A DNA stretch of 64,000 nucleotides from Pholis gunnellus (GCA_910591455.2 OU342820.1:1385021-1449020), one strand, 5' to 3'; counted from the first letter of the stretch, positions 26,229-53,185 are shown. Made by a program: numbers and translations. Notes: generated by a model from the letters alone, not told the origin.

Positions 26229-26239
26229 ATAATAATAAT
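26171..26239. repeat. (CTA)n / (AAT)n trinucleotide repeat
   Basis: About 19 CTA units followed by four AAT units. Confidence 0.93.
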
Positions 26240-26275
26240 CATTAACAAATTAAACAAACTAAACAGTGAATAATA

Positions 26276-26292
26276 CATATATATATGTATGT

Positions 26293-26376
<84 letters not shown>

Positions 26377-26383
26377 ACATTTG
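26276..26383. repeat. (AT)n microsatellite
   Basis: About 100 bases of alternating AT with GTATGTATAC interruptions at the left. Confidence 0.95.
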
Positions 26384-27041
26384 TGATTGACAGCAGGCCA
26401 CCTCAGAGTGTAACATACAGTATAGGTATCCCAATGGGAATTTAATGCCTTATAATATGTCAATGCAGCATATCTTTAAGAATAATAGGGGCTCAATGAG
26501 AGAATGCGGTGTTTGGATTGTTAAAAAAAAAACAGGAAAAGAAGGCAAATATTTTTTGCAACTAATTGTACAACAATGATTGTGTCTGAATCTTTTAGTC
26601 TCATACAGTGGATAAGAATGAAACACCTCATCAAGGAGAGCAAATCCATCTACTGTCAAGGAGTAAGCGTATAAGTGATATGTCTAAGCTAACTATATCA
26701 TTTGGTAACCATCTTTGGTATTCTCGTCTCAAGTGCAGGTGACTGTGTTCAGCATGAACATGAACTGGACCAGAACTTAAAAGAACCAATATAAGAAACA
26801 ATGTATACGTTTCTTTTCTCTTTGTCAGGGCCAAATGAACCGAACGAATGTGTGGAAATGATGTAAAAGTCAGTTTGTTGCTGGCCATTCTAATTTCACA
26901 TATCTTGCACGTCGCTAAATAGCTAAAAAGTCCCCTTCAGCACGGTGCTTTTCCTGTCGCCCTAATAGCAAGTACCCACAAATGTGCCTTTTGAGCAAAG
27001 GGTCAAGACTGTTTTTGCTGAGGAACTACACTCTTGAACCT

Positions 27042-27300
27042 CTGTTTTATAGATCTTTCATTGAATCAACGTTAAATGTCGTCCTGATCTCCTGGTTTGG
27101 GAATCTTAAGGCGAGGAGTGAAACAAAGCTTCAGAGAGTGGTGGACACCTAATCTAAGATTACAGGGGTATCCCAACACACTATGGTCAGAAAGGCCCAC
27201 TGATCGTACTCCCTGATTGACCCAACCATGCCTCTCTGGTCAGCTCAAAAGCCCTCCTGTTGTGACCTGGAGCTAAATTGAACCCCAGTGGTGTACGAGT
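27042..27300 (+). mobile_element. degenerate LINE reverse-transcriptase fragment
   Basis: From 27047 the frame reads FYRSFIES, then LISWFGNL, then KLQRVVDT, a stop, and SKITG. This is the C-terminal reverse-transcriptase region of L2/CR1-type LINEs (FYRSxIES...WFGN...LxRVV..ASKITG). The in-frame stop and short length make it a dead remnant. It lies upstream of copz2. Confidence 0.7.
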
Positions 27301-28442
27301 GCTGGTTGATGCGTCCCCATCAATGTGTATTGTGCCATCTTTTGCACTGCATAACCTTCATCCAACCTTACTGAACCATCATTGGGACGTCTTACCATAA
27401 CGTTATACCGAAGACCTAACCCAAACCGTTGCAGGGCAGAGACGGGGAACTGATACCATTAGTTGTTACTCAGCATGAATGTGTTGTTGTCACTGTATGT
27501 CTGTTTCTTACTTAAAAACCAGCTGATAGAAGACACTAAAACATGCTATTATTAGCATTTGGTATTGGGAATAAGTTATGAGTACCCTAAAATGAATGAA
27601 CATTGTGTACAGTTCATGCTACATGTGCATGCTGAGACCCAAAACCTGCACATGCCAAGAGAGTATATGCTCACCACCAGCCATGTCTTTTATCTAAACT
27701 ATGAGGCTTATGTTATTCGATATTCTTCTCGCTGTCAACAAATCCCACGACAAGACCAACATCAACAATGTGTTAGTTGGTCTCTCGATACCTCCCACCT
27801 CACTATACCTGTCTGTGGCTGTCAGACCTCCTCAGACAATCTTTAACAAATTCCTCGCAAATGTATAGATTCTTTCAAAACAAACAAAAACAACTTCGCT
27901 CAAACAGGACGAAATATCGCATTTGTCTATTTTTTTAAGCGGATTAATACACGCCAATGACCATTAATGGCGGCCGTATGGGATTAAATCAAAGATAAAC
28001 AGGGCCCAGGTTCATCAAAATGAGGGAACATGCTGATATATTGTTGTAATTGGATGGTAATGATACGAAATATCAGGTTTGGCTCCACAGGCGTTAATTG
28101 TTTGTCTACAAAGACTGAATATAAATCTAAAATACAGAATATCACAGCCTCACGCTTCAATTTAACATCATGGACACACGGCGAGCTGTAGACGGCCTTA
28201 CAGGAGCCCAACAACTTTTATTGTGAAACGCTAGAGAGCGAGGGGAGGGAGGAAAAGGCAGTCGGGAACGCGCGCTGTGCTGTACACTCGTGCTACTGTG
28301 GGTTTGTCAGGTTGGCTGCGGCGGGTGCCGGGATCGCGCCCAGGCGGCTCCGTAGAAAAAAGAAAAAAAAGAAAGGCAGTGATCTCGGTGTGACAGCTCA
28401 GAGCTGTCCACGTCAACACACCGAGCGAGCACGGCGGCGGCG

Positions 28443-43549
<15,107 letters not shown>

Positions 43550-44007
43550 CTCGGACCAGACACATTTAGGATTGTCAAGAAAGCTCTAGAGAACATTTTT
43601 AGTCTCAGAACTTATTTTTTTTTTTATAGGAGAAGGCTTAAGAGAATGTCGTTACAAGCCTGACAGGCTGCTTTATGTAGCAGTTAACCAGCCAGTAATA
43701 GCTTTCTCTTTCTTGTGTGATGGCATTTCGTTACATTGTGTGTGACATGTAATTAACTTATTTGGTTTGGGAGCGATGTTGGCTCATATTCTCATGCAGG
43801 TTTGACATTTAACCGACCAAATGACATCAGGGAACGGAAGGAGATGTGGAGACTCGGGTCTCAAGTTATTAAGCACCAAGCTAATCAATGAGTGATCACT
43901 GATCTATTGGTGGAGCAAGATCTACTCAAAACAGTTTGTTTGGGATGTGTTTCAGCTGTTTTGCATATTGCTGATGTGTACAATTTACACTGTTTTATAA
44001 ATGAAGA

Positions 44008-44025
44008 CCCCCCCCCCCCCCCCCC
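44008..44025. repeat. poly-C run in the copz2 3' UTR
   Basis: 18 consecutive C. Confidence 0.95.
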
Positions 44026-44127
44026 AAAACACAAAAAACTAAAAAAGTTACATAGAATGTTGCGTATGCTCTTCATTTTTTAATCAATCTCAAGGATAAT
44101 CTGGACAATACGAATAGGCACAGATGA

Positions 44128-44128
<1 letters not shown>

Positions 44129-44192
<64 letters not shown>
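44129..44192. repeat. (CA)n microsatellite in the copz2 3' UTR
   Basis: About 64 bases of pure CA, 400 bases before the poly(A) signal. Confidence 0.95.
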
Positions 44193-44193
<1 letters not shown>

Positions 44194-44714
44194 CCCTGCA
44201 CTGTATTTCTCAGTTTGATTAAGTGTCTTGTTTGGACTGTGCTCCTTAAGTGACACATCCAGCTAATTTAAACAGAATGTAATGACACTAAACAAATGTT
44301 ACTGTCGGTAAAAAACCAACATATGTTCCTTTCAGTGGTATTCTCTCATGAAGTTAAATTAATATTTGTACATATAATTCATCTTAAAGGCACCTTGAAT
44401 ATTATAAAAAACGATTATACGGAATGTCTATTTTCTGAGACTTCATAATGTTAATAGATATTAAATATTTTCTTAGTTGAGAAGAAAAAAAAAAAGCCAA
44501 AGACATTTTGTTACATTTGGATGTTGTTGAAACCTTTTGTCTGATGTTATCTGTCCACTGTTTGTGAGATTGATAATACATTAAATGAAGAATAAAAGAA
44601 TAATGTATTCTTTATGTATTGTTCTGTTGGTTTTGTTAACAATGTATTTATTCATGCTTAATCCAGAACACTAATAATGTCTAGAATACAATTCATTTGC
44701 CCCTTTGTGCGCCC

Positions 44715-44890
44715 ATTATCCAATCAGGAGTCAGATCTACGACCCTAATGAATATGAATGAGCTCCACAAAGCAGCTCAATGTCGTGGGTGTGGTCAGTA
44801 GAAACTAAGCGACGTCAGGAGACACGTGCCTGTACTCCCCCAGCCAATGGTTCGTTCTGGTTTTCCTGCGGAGTAATGTGATTGGTTGGC
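44715..44890. promoter_or_regulatory. CCAAT-box-rich stretch, weak promoter candidate
   Basis: Contains TATCCAATCAGG, a GACGTCAGG CRE-like site, a CACGTG E-box, GCCAATGG and GATTGGTTGG within 180 bases just beyond the copz2 3' end. No transcript can be assigned. Confidence 0.25.
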
Positions 44891-45529
44891 TACAAATAAA
44901 GATTATTAAGGATCCGTTTGTTCATTTTATATCATTAAAACCTTCAAAAAATGATCATTAAATACCTCGCTATTGATACAAACATTATTTTGTCTGACTC
45001 AGTAATAAAATAGAAATAATTAATTTAAAAGACCTATTGTTTCAATTGTACATTTCGATATTCTAACGGTAAACGAGTAATAATTCACTATTTAAAAAAT
45101 GAATAGTTCCAATCAAGCCATTAACAGGTCAGCAGATGTTGATTAAATCCAGTGAGGCTGTGAAGGGAATGCTTTATAGATCAGTATGTTTATTCATGAT
45201 GCCTGTGTGATAACTTTCATTTGTTTTTACAGCATGTGTGGTTGATTTCTCAGGCATGACGCACTTTATTCCACGTTCAGCGTGGATGTGGGAAGTTTAA
45301 GCCGACACATTTGGTAGAAAAATAAGTAATTAATGAATGAAGTAACTATATCTAAGTCAGATGCATACTAAGTCTATACTGTCAGATGCATCTGAAACTG
45401 TCGAGGTGTTGAGGAAAACACTTAAATATGAGGGTAAAAGTAAGTTGAAAGGAAATAAGAGATAAACAAACATGATTTACGTTTGTGACGTTTGGTCACA
45501 CGTGTCCCCGATGTTGCTTCATTAATCTG

Positions 45530-45589
45530 AACAACTGGTAGAGTTTGAAACTTAATCTCCGGTCGTGAGTTCGACCCCCACGATGGGCG
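45530..45589 (+). pseudogene. tRNA-Lys pseudogene (5' end lost)
   Basis: Matches the 3' two thirds of the intact tRNA-Lys genes: GGTAGAG, ACTTAATCTC, GGTCGTGAGTTCGA, CCCCCACGATGGGCG. The 5' acceptor stem and part of the D arm are lost and the anticodon stem is damaged. A TTTT run follows at 45596. Confidence 0.7.
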
Positions 45590-46989
45590 GAGGTCTTTTG
45601 AAGGTCTTTTGTTGAACATGCAGCATACCATGAAAGCATCACAAACCACCAATCGCAACTCGTCTTTTTTATCTTTCTCTAATATGACAGTGGCCTATCT
45701 CCAAAAGTCCTCCATCTTTTCGCAACCAATCAGCGTTGACCATTTCCTCTCGCTTGTCTCCTATCCGGGCGGCAAACGTCGCCCTCTGGTGGTGGGATTT
45801 GATACTGGTAGTGTAGTAACTGCAGTATTCTGCTGCACTCCATTACAATTACAATTGACTCTGCTGTCCATCAGAAGCTAGAGGAAGCTGTCATATCAAT
45901 GCGAGATATTTTATGATCTGATTGAGTTTGCAAACTATGCTCCACTCCTGTATTTCCACATGTTTTTGGTAGAAAAGTACAAAATATACAGAAAATGTCA
46001 AAAACTAAAACACTGCTCTACTGGTAAAACAAGTAATAAAAAAGCTTCTGTCACGGAAAACAAACAAACAAAAAAGTCACACTTATAATATTTACAATAT
46101 ATACAGAAGGTTATTTCTGTTGTGCTTATTTTTCTCAATTACCAGACCAACTTACACAGTCAAGTACACAGCCAGATATAGAATAATGAACATAAAGTGT
46201 ATTCAACTTTATCCATGTTGCTCATGTGGTTAACGATCTTTGACAAATAGAAATGCCTGCTAGAAATAAGCCTATTATGGAAAAGTATATCTGCATGTAA
46301 GGCGGGCTTTGGGTAATCTATTTCTCTAAAGCAATAGTGGGTAATGCAAGGACACTTCATCCATGGATTAACATGAATAATATAAATGTGAGAGACACTC
46401 AGTGAATAGAAGATATGCTATCCAAGAGTTATATATAGAACTTTAAAAAAAAAAGAATGTGGCTTGTGTAGACAGTGATATTATGCAGACAATAGCTGTG
46501 CTTGTGGTCACAACTCTTAAAAGAGCCTTTGGGTTAAAGAGTGCACAAGTTACACCCTGTCACCTTGGCAGTGAACAGCACCCCCCAGGCAGTGTGAGCT
46601 GTAGGTCTCCCTCACTGGAAAGGCCTCCCGTGTGGCGTTGTTGGAGTCCATCTCTTCCTCCTTCCCGGGCCGACAGTGCTGCTGGGCAGGTCGTACTACT
46701 GGTGAGCGGGGCAAGGTGGGTGCAGACGCTGGCAGTACATTAGCAGGCAGGGTGAGCTGCGAGAGACATGCGGCGAGGCAAGTCAAGCCCCTGCATGTCT
46801 ATTTTATTGTCCTGCCTCTTCACCCTCTTATTGCGCCACTGCACGAGGGTGGTGTGGCGCCCGTCACCAGCTGCAGTGCAGGGTGGTCTTCTGTAGGACT
46901 GTCCTGCTGGCCAGAATGCGCTGCTGCATTCCGGTATTTGTATCTCATATTTTCCACAGTAATCTTTATTCTTGCACAAAAAAAAATCA

Positions 46990-47103
46990 TCTGTAAAAAC
47001 AGGAACGAAGATAAGTTTGCAAAACTCAATCAGATATGGAAAAGTTATAATTAATTAGATATAATGTAACTATTAGATCCCACCACCAGAGGGCAATGTC
47101 ACC
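46990..47103 (+). repeat. 5' flank of tRNA-Lys unit, duplicated at 47815-47940
   Basis: Shared with 47815-47940: GTAAAAACAGGA, AGTTTGCAAAACTC, ATCAAATATG-like and ATCCCACCACCAGAG blocks in the same order. Only one of the two copies keeps a tRNA. Confidence 0.75.
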
Positions 47104-47176
47104 GCCCGGCTAGCTCAGTCGGTAGAGCATGAGACTCTTAATCTCAGGGTCGTGGGTTCGAGCCCCACGTTGGGCG
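47104..47176 (+). tRNA. trnK-CUU: tRNA-Lys (anticodon CTT)
   Basis: A 73-nt, intronless cloverleaf. Acceptor GCCCGGC pairs with GTTGGGC; the A box TAGCTCAGTCGG and B box GGTTCGAGCCC are intact; the anticodon loop CTCTTAA gives CTT. A Pol III terminator TTTT lies at 47183-47186. The sequence is identical to the copy at 51321 and as far as I recall equals the vertebrate consensus. The 5' flank CCACCAGAGGGC is shared with other copies of the unit. Confidence 0.97.
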
Positions 47177-47379
47177 ACTTGCTTTTGACTGTTAGGCAGA
47201 CCCAAAGAAGGTCATATCACCATTTCTCGAATTAAAGGGCTGCTACATAGAAACATGAACATAAACACATCATTGGATAGATAGATTTGTTTTAGTGATA
47301 GGAGCTTTTAAATCACCTGTTATACCAGAAGAGCAGTGCGCTGGTGGACTAGTTCAAGTGGGAATCTATTCCTCTTTCT

Positions 47380-47775
47380 GTAATACATTTGCACCACCTA
47401 GCCTACTGCAGGGACAGCAGAGCACGGACAGTTACAGGAGATCATTCATGCCCGCTGCAATAACACTGTATAATAAATCACCTCTGACCAATCAATCACA
47501 AACTTACACTGTTACACTGTTGTTTGCGTGTTGTTGGTTATACAAATATTTGCACTACTGTTTAGTTAGTTAATTTAATATTATCTATTTCATTGTACAT
47601 ACTGTGAATTTTTTACATTTAATATTTTTTCTCTGTTATTTTCATTGTATATATTATGCATTTTTATACTAAATACTTTTTATTTTTGATTGCTTTCCTG
47701 TACCATAAATGCTGCTGTAGCGAACACATTTCCCCTTGCGGGATTAATAAAGTATCGATCTATCTATCTATATTT
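47380..47775 (+). mobile_element. non-LTR retrotransposon 3' fragment
   Basis: A short coding remnant reads YRRSFMPAAITLYNKSPL, the typical end of a LINE ORF2. It is followed by a long AT-rich 3' UTR ending GGGATTAATAAAGTATCGAT and tandem CTAT units. Confidence 0.6.
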
Positions 47776-47929
47776 GACATTACACTATATTCCTTTTTTT
47801 TTTTTTTTTTTAATCTGTAAAAACAGGAGTGAAGCAAAGTTTGCAAAACTCGATCAAATATGAAATAGCTCTGATTAATATAGCTCCCACAAGCGTCTAA
47901 TGTAGCTATTGAATCCCACCACCAGAGAG

Positions 47930-47965
47930 CTACAAACACCGCCCGCTCCATGTAGCTCGTGAGTC
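47930..47965 (+). pseudogene. truncated tRNA-Lys remnant
   Basis: After the duplicated flank, ACCGCCCG is followed by a scrambled TCCATGTAGCTCGTGAGTCGA rather than a cloverleaf. Only the first bases of the tRNA and scattered pieces survive. Confidence 0.5.
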
Positions 47966-48099
47966 GAACTAATGCTTGGTTGTGAAAGCCAATCAGCGTT
48001 CAGTCTGTAACCACAAATCAACCAGGAAGTGTCCGCTGTGGCCAATCGGCGCTCGTATCGCAACCAAGAATCAACCAAGAATCAACCAAAAATTTACCA

Positions 48100-50215
48100 A
48101 TCGGCGTCTTCGAGCTCACGAACGGCCGAAGACGATTATTTTCGGTGGTGGATGACGAGAACGGCCGCCTGATTCTTTTTCGTCTTAATTAACAACATTT
48201 CGAAAGTAAGTCAATCCTTTATAGCTACTGTCAATACAAATGAATTGCGATATATTGATATTTGAATGAATGACCCGCTCGGTAACTCTTACTAGCGATG
48301 AAACGCGTCCTAACGTATAACGTCACCTGTCCCATCACTGTATTACATTATATTACAGATAGCGATACTTAGCTAGGTCTAACGTTACTGTTATTATGTT
48401 CGTGTCCATTCACTTTAACGTTAACTAACTAACCCGCTTGTTGATTACGGTTGATTACGGCTAACGTTAAGTGGGACTGTCCGCCATTACAGTTATTTTA
48501 CTTTTCTTTTTATGTATTCATTCATTTACAATAAAGTAATGTTACATACAGCATGACAAGACCTACAATAAAATGAACTAGTACTCTCGTCTGTAAGCTT
48601 TACAATAACGTAACAACGTAACAACGTTACTGGACACCTGTTAGTAACGCTCATTTCATTACTACTCGATTACAATTCAGAGGGAAATATTGTGCTTTTT
48701 ACTCCACTAGCTACATGTAATTAATAACTTCAGTTAGCTGTTACTTTGAAGATCGAGGATACAAAAAAAAGCTCAGTTTATCAAATGTATTGTATTGTAG
48801 ATACATTGTTAAAGATTAAACTACCTTGATCAGTTGATTGGTGCAACAGTCACACAATGGTTAGTATATGAGCAGGCTTCATACACTCATATGTTATGCA
48901 GAGCAGGTTTTCTGCATTGCTTCCATTCACTTTTGCATTCCAGCTGTAATCTGTTTTCATAACATGATGGCTGGCTTAACAAATGAAATGAAAATCTAAA
49001 TGAATCTATTTTACAAAAGCAAGCATACATAAGAGGGTGTGATCAATTGCTATGTGATCCCAGCCGTGTCATGCTGCTGCATCACAGTCGTGATCACATG
49101 GCAATTGATCACTCTTGTGTATTACTGCTTAAAGGTACAATGTGTGTAGTGTTATGTGGGATATGTTAGTAGAAATGATATATAACTATGTTTTCATTAG
49201 TGTATTATCACTTAGTTATTTTTGTATCAGTGTTTTTGTTCACTTAGAATGAGCCCTTCATATCTACATTGATACGTAGATATGAAGGGTCCGCCGTGTT
49301 GACAACACAAACACTGGTTATAGAGAGAGCCTTTTTCACTTTAATGTTGACACGAAGATATGCTTGTGAAAATGCAATGTGTTAAAAGTGTTATTATGGG
49401 ACGGATGGCCCTGAGCGAGGTAAACTCAGTGGCTCACGTCACCACAATCTTGGAAAAAGAGGAGTGAGCGGAGCGGTATTCAGCTGCTTGCAATCTGTTT
49501 ATTAATATTGGTTGTTTTGTGTTTTCCCAGGTTCAGCAGGCGTGGCAGGGCACTTGAAAAAATCATTTTGCAGCAGGGTATCCCAGCTCCAGATACACCC
49601 TTAGCAGGACCAGAGAAGCTTCCTGCAGCTCTGCAGAAAGGGCCATCTCTGCATTCTGGCAGTTTGGCTGAGCCCCGCCTAGTCCTCCTGCCACCAAACA
49701 CCAAACACTGCAGGAGAAGCAAGAAGAGACCGCAACGTCAGGATATCTCCCAGGCTCCTCCATCAAGTCAGGTATTTCCTTTCATTGCCAGCACCACCCG
49801 TCTCCCTCCCCTTCTTTTTCACATCTGTGGGGCTTCCTATAGTGCCTGGAGCCTCACAGGTGATGGCCGCACTTGGAACCTCACAGATGAGGTTTTTCAA
49901 CTCCCCAACCCAGTTTACCTTCAGCTATGCCACCCTCAACTCACACATCCATCAAGCTGTTCCTTACAGTACTCAACAGTACAGGAAAAGAGGAGATGGA
50001 GCAAAGTGGAACCGTTAAGAGAAAGTACGTAAAAAATACGGACGTGATCCTTTGCAGAAAGTGCAACAAAGACAGAAAGCCACCATCACACCTTCAGTAC
50101 TTTGGGAACTGGTACTGTCCAGAGTCTGACACTCATTTGAAGAATGGAGGGCTGTGCTGAAGAAGCGGGGTTACAGGGAAAAAAAGCCAGGAGATGAAAA
50201 CCCTCCAGCATCGTA
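48100..50215 (+). pseudogene. decayed gene with zinc-ribbon-like tail, unrecognised family
   Basis: A possible noncoding exon ends at 48205 (CGAAA|GTAAGT). A coding exon 49531-49771 follows acceptor TTTTCCCAG and reads SRRGRALEKIILQQGIPAPD to PPSSQ. A 71-nt intron (49772-49842) then precedes PGASQVMAALGTSQMRFFNS and VPYSTQQYRKRG in another frame. The frame shifts again for KRKYVKNTDVILCRKCNKDR and HLQYFGNWYC, then again for SFEEWRAVLKKRGYREKKPG and a terminal stop at about 50215. CxxC and a later Cys suggest half of a zinc ribbon. The frame changes between well-composed protein segments indicate decay, or assembly errors. I do not recognise the family; a transposon-associated or domesticated protein is possible. 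Confidence 0.45.
49130..49340 (+). repeat. teleost interspersed repeat, inverted relative to 52060 copy
   Basis: Phrases TATGTTTTCATTAGTGTATT, AGAATGAGCCCTTCATATCT and CCGCCGTGTTG mirror the reverse complement of 52060-52265. It carries the perfect hairpin at 49254-49289. Confidence 0.65.
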
Positions 50216-50225
50216 ATATGTTTGG

Positions 50226-50228
<3 letters not shown>

Positions 50229-50260
<32 letters not shown>
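50229..50260. repeat. (GT)n microsatellite
   Basis: About 30 bases of GT just 3' of the decayed gene. Confidence 0.9.
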
Positions 50261-50264
<4 letters not shown>

Positions 50265-50399
50265 AATTCTTTGCACTGTTAAAGAGTTTGACTTTACAAC
50301 AGTCACTGTTTTAAGGCCGGGGGCCGCATGTGTAGAATACTGTTGGACATCTGATCTGTGACCATCTTGTCTCTTCACTTTAACAGTCTTCATACATTA

Positions 50400-50600
50400 C
50401 ATTTGAACTTTTAGTTTATTTATACCTCTCACACAGGTCTCTCCCTGTTTTCTCCCCGTTAAAGGGTTCTTCCTGTTCCGATGTGAGGGTTCCGGGACAG
50501 AGGATGTCCTATGTGTACAGACTGTAAAGCCCTCTGAGGCTAATTTGTAATTTGTGATTTTGGGCTGTACAAAAATAAATTGAATTGAATTGAATTGAAT
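50400..50600 (-). mobile_element. fish retroelement fragment with (TTGAA)n end, reversed
   Basis: GTTTTCTCCCCGTTAAAGGG, TGTAAAGCCCTCTGAGGC and AATTTGTGATTTTGGGC are the reverse complement of the 9699 element, followed by AATTG repeats. Confidence 0.65.
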
Positions 50601-51320
50601 ACCTTGAGTCCTTTATGTTACACTTTATTATTATTGTCATTTTTGCTGTTATTGTTGTTTTTCTATAATAAAAAATATAAAACCAACTTTTCTGTGTTGA
50701 TAACTTCTTCATCATCTTCTTGCTATTTATTATTATTATTATTTAGTTATTACAACAACTTCACTCAAAAAATTACAACTTTGAAAATCTACCCAAGAGA
50801 GGATTATCTGAACTCTTAACTGGGTTGATAAATAATTAGAATCCTCCTATTTGTCACATTCTTGGTTTGCTCAAACATAAGGTCCTTACTTTGGATCTGC
50901 GAGTTGTAATTAAGTACCATTTTGAGGTACTTGTTCTTTACTTGTGTATTTACATTTCATGTTACTTTATACTTCTAGTCCACTGCACCTCAAAGGCAAA
51001 TATTGTACTTTTTACTCCACTACATTTGTTGATATCTTTAGTTACTTTGAAGATTCAGATTAATAAAAGAAAATATAATCATCTTTCCACCAATGCTTTA
51101 ACATAGACCTACTATGGTTATTTTAACTGATGTACATATTTCTAGATGATCACAACGAGTCAAAACAGGCACGAGCAGGATTCGATATCACACAATTAGG
51201 GCGCATTTCAGGTTATTCGTGGTCTATTGCATAGAACAATGCGCTATAATCTCATTAGGATAGCTCCCTCTAGTGTCAAGAATTAGAACAAATTCCAACC
51301 ACCAGAGCAACGTGTTCACC

Positions 51321-51393
51321 GCCCGGCTAGCTCAGTCGGTAGAGCATGAGACTCTTAATCTCAGGGTCGTGGGTTCGAGCCCCACGTTGGGCG
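51321..51393 (+). tRNA. trnK-CUU: tRNA-Lys (anticodon CTT), second copy
   Basis: 73 nt, identical to 47104-47176, with intact A and B boxes and CTT anticodon. A TTTT terminator lies at 51401-51404. The 5' flank CCAACCACCAGAGCAACGTG resembles the flank of the first copy but is more diverged. Confidence 0.97.
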
Positions 51394-52059
51394 GAGAACA
51401 TTTTGACCAAGGTCATTTCAACAATTCCCGACTGCTGCTGCATAGAAAGATTGAAACATGACGTGTTGATAGACGCTAAAAATAAATTAGTAAAATAAAG
51501 GTTGAAATTAATAAGCTTAATGACTCCTTAAGTCATTCTCTAATAGTTCTTTGTTGTAGATTTGTCATTGACATGCTGTAAAACTGGTAATTAAGAAAAA
51601 CAAGCAGAACAGAAATGGAATTTAGTACGAGCCTGGAAAAGTGTGTTGACTTTGTTTGGTTTTGGGAGTTTTTCATGACACAAGCATTTTATCATTTGTT
51701 GTACCAGTCGAGCAGTGATTCCTAGTTTTATTGAATACATTTTAGCCCCCACAACATTAACATTGCTGTCATGAAGCCATTGCTTTTGCCCTTGAAAATT
51801 TCTGCAACCATTTTTATACCATATTTTATATTTCTAATTCATTTAGATTATGTTGTTCTCACTTTGACACTTTTTCTGTTGAACAGATTCTACTTGAGAG
51901 TCAGTATTGTAATATCAATACACAATAAAGAATACATGGAAACTTCTGCACTTATTCTTATTTATATATAGGCCTGCTGAATAACAGTCTGAAAAAATGA
52001 CTGTTTCTCCATGTGGATGGTACCACGGTGGCCAAAACTCAAAAGGCTCTCCGTAGAGC

Positions 52060-52265
52060 CAGCGTTTGGTTTGTCTGTTCTGGGCTACTGTAGAAACTCG
52101 GCGGTGCAACATGCCAAACTCTGTGAAGAAGACCTGCTCCCTATGTAGATGTGAACAAAAACACAATGATCAAGTGATTATATACACTAAAGAAAACATA
52201 GTTCTTACCATTATGTTTCATTTTTGCCAATCGATCCCCCTAAATGCTGTACGCTGGCCCTTTAA
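52060..52265 (-). repeat. teleost interspersed repeat
   Basis: GTTTGGTTTGTCTGTTCTGG, CTACTGTAGAAACTCGGCGG and CAATCGATCCCCCTAAATGC are family-typical phrases. A 90-codon frame here is repeat-derived, not a gene. Confidence 0.65.
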
Positions 52266-52824
52266 TTGGCGGTCACCTCTCTTGTTGTACTGCTGTGTAG
52301 AGCAAGTTTTGGAACAGTTTTGGATGTTTTGTAACTGAGATGAGAGACAGAGGCCTGCAGAAAAATATATGCTAAGAAAAAAAGAGTGGTAGGCCTGTAG
52401 TGAAATGAATGGCTTTTAAATTGGTGCTGACTCAACAGAAATAAAAGGTCATCATCACCATCATCATCTCTTAGATGGTCTGGCTTTCATCAGATCAGGT
52501 GTAGGAACACAGAGGGGGCATTCTGCTTTCTGTGGTTCAGCTGGCGTGTCCTGTTTAAAATGACTCACTCTGTTTTATTTGGCGTTCGATTTGTGTGTGC
52601 ATGTGTGTGCGTAGGTGTGTGTGTGTGTGTGAGTTGGGGGGAGGGTCATGAGGAGTCATTACCACTGCAGACAGAAGGAAATGAGTTGCTAAAAAAGTGT
52701 ACTTTTCATTTCTCTCACTCTACTAGTCACTCTACTTCATCTTCCTCTTCCCCCGCCTACCCCTGTCAATCAAATGTCATGGGTGGGCATTATAAAGTCA
52801 ACAGTCCCGCTTTCTCTCAGTCCT

Positions 52825-52992
52825 GATGTGTCCTGATTCACTGCCTGCCTGGTTTATATGTTGCACTATCAGAGACACACACACTGCCATTGGCTGGGGG
52901 GTGGATTTGCATACAGCAGCTGATTGGCCAGGGCTTTGACAGTGATAAATTGGCCTCCGCAGTGATTGGGTAATAAAGTTGTGATGTCACTG
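52825..52992 (-). promoter_or_regulatory. promoter-like block: CRE, four CCAAT boxes, octamer, TATA
   Basis: Read on the minus strand: a CRE-like TGACATCA (52982-52989), CCAAT boxes at 52965, 52949, 52923 and 52889, an octamer ATGCAAAT (52905-52912), then TATAAA (52853-52858). The order and about 30-base CCAAT-to-TATA spacing fit a Pol II promoter with a start near 52825. No ORF follows, so any transcript is noncoding or has distant exons. Confidence 0.4.
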
Positions 52993-53090
52993 AATGTGGG
53001 CAGGGCGAGAGAAGGGGAGAGAGAGGTCGACGGAGGAAGAGAGAGAGAGAAGTGGGAGGGATCAAAATGGTAAAGAGACCAGGCACTTAC

Positions 53091-53092
<2 letters not shown>

Positions 53093-53185
<93 letters not shown>

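Noticed and set aside
46459..47054. Overlapping open frames on both strands around 46.5-47.0 kb
   Set aside because: No domains, no consistent splice sites, and the right part overlaps the duplicated tRNA flank; probably repeat-derived.
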